From: JBKQHQ01 sp052148715
Lineage (GTDB): Bacteria > Pseudomonadota > Alphaproteobacteria > Rhizobiales > Xanthobacteraceae
Length of the DNA: 11,363 bases
Assembly: GCA_052148715.1 (NCBI GenBank)
Contig: JBKQHQ010000183.1
Location: 1-11,363 of the forward strand
Reading direction: 5' to 3'
Shown here: positions 7,140-11,363 of the stretch, one piece after another
How positions within the stretch are numbered: the first letter of the stretch is position 1
How the letters are laid out: each line of letters begins with the position of its first letter
Notes under the pieces: generated by a model
Databases searched by the model: none
Told to the model about the DNA's origin: nothing
The model's input: the letters and a program-made list of their open reading frames with translations, nothing else
Program-made: the position numbers and the translations under genes

Positions 7140-7607
7140 TCAGATGACGACGATGTTTCCGGCCATGAAGCCTTCCTGGCTGGGTCCACCATAGCCTCGG
7201 CCCATAGCCCACATACCTTGTCGCATATCGCACGGCAGCGAGCAGAACCAGCGGTAGACGCCCTTCTTCGCCGGCGTGAACGTGGCGGCGGTCGTCCTAA
7301 CCGGCTGAACCATTGCGCCGACCTGCTTGCCGGCATCGATGACAAGATTGATGTCTAGCTTGGGTTGCACGAAGTTGTGGCGCTCATCGCCGTAGTTGAT
7401 GAAAGTGATCGTGACGGGGACGCCGGCCTTGACGACAAAACTCGACGGAACGAACGCCATGTGAGGCTTGCCGTCCGGTCCGGGGATGTTTGCGAAGACG
7501 TAGATGGTGAGGTTTTGGGCGGCGTCGGCCGGCTTCGCGTTGAAGCCGCCCACGAGTGCCATGACGATCGGTAAGAAGACGATAACGAACGGTCGGATGA
7601 AGCGCAT
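7140..7607 (-). CDS. Exported cupredoxin with COX2-like Cys-x3-Cys loop
   Basis: This protein has 155 residues. ATG 7607 has a strong GAAGGG site seven bases upstream. A hydrophobic leader (FIRPFVIVFLPIVMALVGGF) with AKPADAA at residues 24-30 indicates Sec export or anchoring. The mature domain has the cupredoxin order: a strand (FVVKAGVPVTITFINYG), His77 in ERHNFVQP, TFTPAKKGVYRWF, then CSLPCDMRQGMWAM with Cys122 and Cys126, and a final strand GFMAGNIVVI. The Cys-x3-Cys spacing matches the CuA loop of cytochrome oxidase subunit II, but the His expected four residues after the second Cys is Gln130, and Met residues 128, 132 and 135 surround the site. It may bind one copper as an electron carrier. 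It is convergent with the cytochrome remnant, so it has its own promoter, which I could not place with confidence. Confidence 0.8.
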   Translation of the reverse strand: MRFIRPFVIVFLPIVMALVGGFNAKPADAAQNLTIYVFANIPGPDGKPHMAFVPSSFVVKAGVPVTITFINYGDERHNFVQPKLDINLVIDAGKQVGAMVQPVRTTAATFTPAKKGVYRWFCSLPCDMRQGMWAMGRGYGGPSQEGFMAGNIVVI

Positions 7608-7761
7608 CAGAGAACCCTTCTTTCACCTAGTCTGGGAGACCGTGGAAAACCGAGGGCTGGCGCGTGGGAGCCTTTGGCAGCGGGCATCATGCCGGGATCA
7701 CAGGTTCATTGGGTCGATCGAGCAAGGATGAAACGAGCGCGGCCGCCAATTTGTTCGCAGG

Positions 7762-7935
7762 ATGGCAGCCGACTGGCCTTCCATGGAGCCGGTGATAGTT
7801 AGCGCTCTGGCCGGCGCGAGTGCGGCAATCGTCGCTTCCCTCGGGAGCCAAGTTGTGGCGTTTTTCGTTCAGCGAAACTTGCAGAAGCAGGTTCATGCTC
7901 GCACTGATACTGGAGTCGCGCGCCGCGCGATCTGA
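7762..7935 (+). CDS. Possible small single-helix membrane protein
   Basis: From ATG 7762 the frame encodes 57 residues; an internal ATG at 7783 gives 50. It starts MAADWPSMEP, followed by a hydrophobic helix (VIVSALAGASAAIVASLGSQ) and a basic tail (FFVQRNLQKQVHARTD). This looks like an N-terminal membrane anchor that continues into a cytoplasmic region and is then cut. The tail (TGVARRAI, TGA at 7933-7935) runs into sequence belonging to an HD-GYP remnant in another frame, so the real gene may have been truncated by a junction near 7905-7929. AGG lies immediately before the ATG, too close for a normal ribosome binding site. I recognise no family and it could be chance. Confidence 0.25.
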   Translation: MAADWPSMEPVIVSALAGASAAIVASLGSQVVAFFVQRNLQKQVHARTDTGVARRAI

Positions 7936-8270
7936 CGACCGGCGAGTGGGTTATCATGCGCGACCACACGATTGCGGGCGAGCAGCTGATCCTCGACTCA
8001 ACGCTCACGCTCGATTACATCGCTGCCGTCCGCTCCCATCACGAGCGCTTGGATGGTCGCGGTTATCCCGACGGCATGCACGCTCGGGAGATTCCGCTCG
8101 CGGTGCGTATCGTGACCATGGCGGATTGTTTCAACGCGATGATCGGACGGCGCCCCTATCGACCGGCGATGTCGCCCGGGCTGGCGCTCGAGGAGCTCGC
8201 GAACCACAGCGGAACGCAGTTCGACCCCGAGATCGTCAAAGCGATGCGCGACATCGTCAGGAAGCGCTAA
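7929..8270 (+). pseudogene. HD-GYP domain C-terminal remnant
   Basis: The frame reads DLTTGEWVIMRDHTIAGEQL, then YIAAVRSHHERLDGRGYPDG, then IPLAVRIVTMADCFNAMIGR, RPYRPAMSPGLALEEL and GTQFDPEIVKAM. These are the diagnostic second half of an HD-GYP domain: HHE..DGRGYP, the DxFxAM...RPYR segment and the QFDP end. The domain family hydrolyses cyclic di-GMP. The first half, with the HD metal-binding motif, is absent, and a TGA at 7905-7907 closes the frame upstream. Only ATG 7956 is available as a start, giving 104 residues that cannot form the metal site. I therefore call it a 5'-truncated remnant rather than a working phosphodiesterase. It lies between the cupredoxin gene and a Tn3-family transposon end; insertion or deletion by mobile DNA may have removed the rest. 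Confidence 0.72.
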
Positions 8271-8637
8271 ATCCTTCGCCGCGTTGCAAAGTTTAGCTTG
8301 GGAAAGCGGTTGCCGGCGCGAATACTCTGGACTGCGCAAGCAGGGTTCGAACTCGAGGGTCTCTTCAATGAGTCGAAATTTTACGGCTCGTCGCAAGACC
8401 TCAAGCCGAGCATGGGCGTATCTTGACCGAGCCGGGACGCTGACGTTGGATAGTCGGCGTTTCGATCCCGAGCGCTGTTTAGCTTTAGCGTAGGAGCGCC
8501 CGCGCGAATCTGCTGCGCGGCATCGAGCGTGAGGCACATTACGGCTTGCTCGCGCTGCTAGTCACGACCGTCAGCGGATACCGGAATGCGACCTCGTCAC
8601 CGACTGTGCAATTCGCTAATCGCCGGGTTCTTTAGTA
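8271..8637. other. Intergenic stretch with nothing recognised
   Basis: About 370 bp separate the HD-GYP remnant from the transposon end. Short open frames exist (for example at 8284-8493 plus, and about 50 codons ending at 8634 that read LLRGIEREAHYGLLALLVTT), but none has a convincing start, a ribosome site or a family I know. It is probably decayed coding sequence. The five bases next to the transposon, TAGTA (8633-8637), would be one copy of a target-site duplication. Confidence 0.4.
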
Positions 8638-8675
8638 GAGGAGAAGACACGAAACGGAATTTTAAGCACGCTAAG
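8638..8675. repeat. 38-bp terminal inverted repeat of a Tn3/Tn21-like transposon
   Basis: The inner part, GAAACGG followed by AAGCACGCTAAG ending at 8675, matches the inner end of the Tn21/Tn501-type inverted repeat (ACGGAA....AAGCACGCTAAG). Counting 38 bp outward ends exactly at 8638 with GAGG, one change from the usual GGGG. The TnpA stop codon (8671-8673, minus strand) lies inside the repeat, as is common in this family. The partner repeat is beyond the right edge. Confidence 0.75.
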
Positions 8676-9309
8676 CGACGGCGGCCAGATCGTGTGCACG
8701 GATCCGGAGCGGCCGGAAATGATCTGGTCCGAGCGCCGGTGACGTGCCCCAGTGGTAATCGCCAGTCAAACTGATGTGTTCCCACCCCAGGGGCGACAGA
8801 TGGACGAGATCGCAGGGTGCCGGAGGATGCCCCTCTTTTAGCAGGTGATCGATGGCGAGCTGCAGGTAGGTGGTATTCCAAAGAATGATGGCGGCGACGA
8901 GCAGGTTTAGACCGCTGGCGCGGTGGCGCTGGTTCTCATAGGAGCGGTCGCGGATTTCACCAAGCCGGTTGAAGAACACCGCGCGGCGAAGCGCATTCTG
9001 CTGCTCGCCCTTGTTGAGGCCGACGTGGCTGCGGCGACGCAGCTCGGGGTCCTGCAGCCATTCGAGCGTAAAGAGTGTCCGTCCCAGCTTGCCCAATTCA
9101 CGTAGCGCGAGCGCCAAGCCGTTTTGCCGAGGGTAGGCCGAGAGTTTGCGCAGGATTACCGAAGCGGTGACCGTTCCGGTCTTGATCGACATGGCCAGGC
9201 GCAGCAGTTCGATCCAATGATCGCTTAGCGCGCGTAGATTAATGGCCCCGGCCACCAGCGAGGCGAGCTCCGGCGGCACGGTCATGCCCGGTAAAATGTA
9301 GAGCCGCTT
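8671..9309 (-). pseudogene. tnpA: Tn3 transposase TnpA, C-terminal part after an in-frame stop
   Basis: This is the same reading frame as the larger TnpA piece, continuing after the TAA at 9310-9312. It starts KRLYILPGMTVPPELASL, then WIELLRLAMSIKTGTVTASV, LRKLSAYPRQNGLALALREL, TLFTLEWLQDPELRRRSHVG, FFNRLGEIRDRSYENQRHRA and HLSPLGWEHISLTGDYHWG. These are the standard last 210 residues of a Tn3-type transposase. Glu in LGEIRDRS (8956-8958) is the third catalytic acid. An ATG at 9285 could start a separate 204-residue peptide, but there is no evident ribosome site. The gene ends at TAG 8671-8673, inside the terminal repeat. Confidence 0.85.
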
Positions 9310-11363
9310 TTACTTCAGATCGCGGATGCGCGGCGCAAAACGAAAGCCGAGCAAGTGGCACATGGCGAAGACGTGGTCCGAGAAGCCGCCGGTGTCGGTG
9401 TAGTGCTCATTAATGACCAGACTGCTCTTGTGATAGAGCAGTCCATCGAGCACGTGGGGCGCCTCGTTGGCAGTCGCGGCAATCACCTTGGAATGAAAGG
9501 GACCAAACTGATCGGATAGGTGGGTGTAGAACTTAACGCCGGGGTCCTGACCATAGTGCAGGTTCACCAGTCCCCCGACTTCGCCACGGCCTCCAGCGCG
9601 AAAGAACTGTGCGTCCGAGGACGAGGTGGTGCCGCTGCCCCAGTGAGCTGCCAGGGGCAGTCGATGCTGGGCATCGATCAGACCGGCCAGGGCCTGCGCA
9701 TAGCACTCCTCGCGCACATGCCAATCGGCGGTCCAGGACAATTGCCGCCAGGTCGTCTCGCGACAGGCCTCGGACATGCGTGTGAGCCCGAGATTAATGC
9801 CATCGGCCAGCACCGCGGTGAGCAAGGCCTGCCGATTTTTGGGTGGTGTCTGGGTGCGCAGATGCAAGAATTGATCGCCCAGATTCGTCCATTGATCCAC
9901 CTCCGCGAGCAGTTCGGTAATCTTGATGTGCGGCATCAGCGCATACGCATTTTCAGCGAAGACTTCAGCAGATTCCGGCGTGTTCTTGCGCAGTTGCGCG
10001 ATGCGCAGATCTCCGTCCATGAGCGTGACATCGGGTAACGTATTCTCCCGTGCCTTGCGCGCGACGGTGGTTAGGTTGTCCTCCAACTTGTGGCGATATT
10101 CGGCCATGTAGGACGGTAAGTGCGTGTCGATGTCCAGGGGTAGCGGCTCCTGTCGCATCGTCTCGAAAGTTGCGGCGGGAATCAGATACGTCTCGAAATC
10201 CCGGTACTGTCGACTACCCGTCACCCAGATATCGCCGGCGCGCAGGCGGTCGCGCAGCTCCGCGAGCGCGCACAGCTCGTAGAAATGCCGATCCACCCCG
10301 CCGACCGCAAACACGTGGGGCCGCCAGCGTGGCTTTACGAAACCCGTCGGCACGTGCTCGGGCAGCGCGCGCTTGCCGCTGGCATTGAGGTCGCGCAGCA
10401 GATCGAGAGCCTGCAGCAGTTCGGCTGCGGCCGGGGCGGCATGGAATTCAAAATGCGCGAGCAGCAACGGCGCGAACTTGCGCACGGTGCCGTAGCGCTC
10501 GTTCAGCAGCCCCAGGTAGTCGAACTCCTCAGGCTGGGCGAGACTCTGGGCTTCGGCGACGGTCGATTCAAACTTGGGCCACGACAAAACGGCCTCGATG
10601 GCGGCAAAGGCATCCCCGCCGCTGGAACGCGCTGCGATCAGCGCTTTGCCGATCCGGGCATAAAGTCGTACCTTCTCGTTGATGGACTTGCCGCTGGCGT
10701 GAAACTCGTCGGCGTGCGCGCGTTCGGATTTCTTGAACAGCTTCCCAATCAGATGCTCGAACATGTTGAGCGCCTCATCGGTCAGCGTCGCGGTGAGATC
10801 AAGGACCAGAGCCGTCAGGGTGGCGTAACGACGCAGCGGCTCGAGCTCCGCCAAGTGCTGCACGGTACTCTGCCCGCCCTCGCGCGCAAGCTTGAGCCAA
10901 TAGTTCTGATGAACGCGCGTGGCACGCTCCGACTCGATGCCGAGCGCGCGCAGTTGGCTCAGTCGCTCGATCAGTTTGGGAAAGTTGCCGCTCGTCGCCG
11001 CATACGCGGTCTGCCGCAACCACGCCAGCGTGCTTTGTCCGCCGCCGACACGGACCTCGAGCAGTTGATCCAATCCCTGACGTTGCCGATCGGTCAGCCC
11101 ATCAGCGAGCCAACGCCACAGTTGTCGCTGCGCACGCGCTCTCACCGAACCGCCGAGTCGTTCAATGACCGGCAGTGGCGGGCAGACGATGCGGCGCACG
11201 CGCAACTCCTCAAGCACCGTGGCCACTAATGTGGGCCCATGATCGGTCGCGTGTGCCGTCGGCAACAGCCTGGCCGAAACTTCCCGATACATCTAGCTGG
11301 TCATGGCGCGAAACCCGTGGGCGTTCTGAATCTCAACGACGTGCTCCCGGCGAGTTTGATCCC
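9310..11363 (-). pseudogene. tnpA: Tn3 transposase TnpA, N-terminal and central part
   Basis: TnpA cuts the 38-bp ends and joins them to target DNA in replicative transposition. The frame enters at the right edge as DQTRREHVVEIQNAHGFRAM, meets TAG at 11293-11295, and continues in phase (MYREVSARLLPTAHATDHG) for 660 residues to TAA at 9310-9312. Typical family segments include the Asp in SSSDAQFF (9613-9615), the Asp-rich EHYTDTGGFSDHVFAMCHLL (Asp at 9394-9396 and 9376-9378) and GFRFAPRIRDLK just before the stop. Two acids of the DDE triad are therefore here and the Glu is after the stop. There is no frameshift over 2.7 kb, only the two nonsense codons, so this is a recently inactivated gene or one with two base errors. 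ATG 11290-11292 right after TAG could restart translation. Confidence 0.88.

Larger units (their letters stand above)
8638..11363 (-). mobile_element. Tn3-family transposon (one end, incomplete)
   Basis: The element is defined by its 38-bp end at 8638-8675 and by a transposase gene reading toward that end and filling the rest of the window. No resolvase, resolution site or passenger gene is visible; these would lie to the right. The transposase carries two in-frame stops, so the copy is probably immobile unless helped in trans. The element sits directly beside decayed sequence with an HD-GYP remnant. Confidence 0.8.

Noticed and set aside
8335..8365. GGTTCGAACTC resembling a tRNA T-arm
   Set aside because: No matching five-base T-stem, acceptor stem, anticodon arm or CCA could be laid out on either strand.
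10285..11229. Long plus-strand ORF of 314 codons
   Set aside because: It is antisense to a clear Tn3 transposase frame and its protein has no recognisable motif.
8671..11363. Stop-codon recoding to explain the split transposase
   Set aside because: TAA and TAG also end neighbouring genes normally, and the two interruptions use different stops, so a reassigned codon is not supported.

Overview
The window is GC-rich bacterial DNA with mixed content: an accessory or island-like left third, a copper/redox gene cluster in the middle, and the end of a Tn3-family transposon on the right. The base composition, GTG/TTG starts, a MarR regulator, exported cuproproteins and an HD-GYP remnant fit a high-GC, probably environmental bacterium. 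I cannot name a phylum from the sequence alone. TAA, TAG and TGA all end genes here, so the code is standard.

Left region (1-2900). Two related zinc-ribbon genes lie on the minus strand (1-~340, cut by the window edge, and 1337-1912). They flank a plus-strand unknown ORF (391-1386) that is only continuous if two compensating frameshifts are allowed. Next comes a complete tyrosine recombinase (1986-2897) with all catalytic residues. This looks like the integration end of a mobile island.

Middle region (2900-7610). The genes are: a DUF302 protein (3018-3461); a Met-rich multicopper oxidase (3521-4994, one frameshift near its N-terminus); a Gly/Met-rich small membrane protein of DUF5676 type (5054-5479); a MarR regulator with a readable promoter and palindrome in front (~5608-6075); an exported His/Met-tailed protein translationally coupled to it (6065-6568); a decayed c-type cytochrome spread over three frames (6592-7022); and, facing them, an exported cupredoxin with a COX2-like Cys-x3-Cys loop (7140-7607). 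Together they suggest extracytoplasmic copper handling or oxidation plus electron transfer, under MarR control. The function is inferred from families and neighbourhood.

Right region (7760-11363). A tiny one-helix ORF abuts the C-terminal remnant of an HD-GYP domain, followed by about 370 bp in which I recognise nothing. Then comes the 38-bp terminal inverted repeat of a Tn3/Tn21-like transposon and its transposase on the minus strand. The transposase frame is intact for 2.7 kb except for two in-frame stops and runs off the right edge.

Several genes are broken (unknown ORF, oxidase, cytochrome, HD-GYP, transposase), while the recombinase, DUF302, MarR, exported protein and cupredoxin are intact. 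Because the long transposase frame has stops but no indels, I favour real gene decay over uniformly poor sequence, although single-base errors cannot be excluded. I see no demonstrably new system. The best leads are the copper/redox cluster with its unusual cupredoxin, and the zinc-ribbon/unknown-ORF module beside the recombinase.
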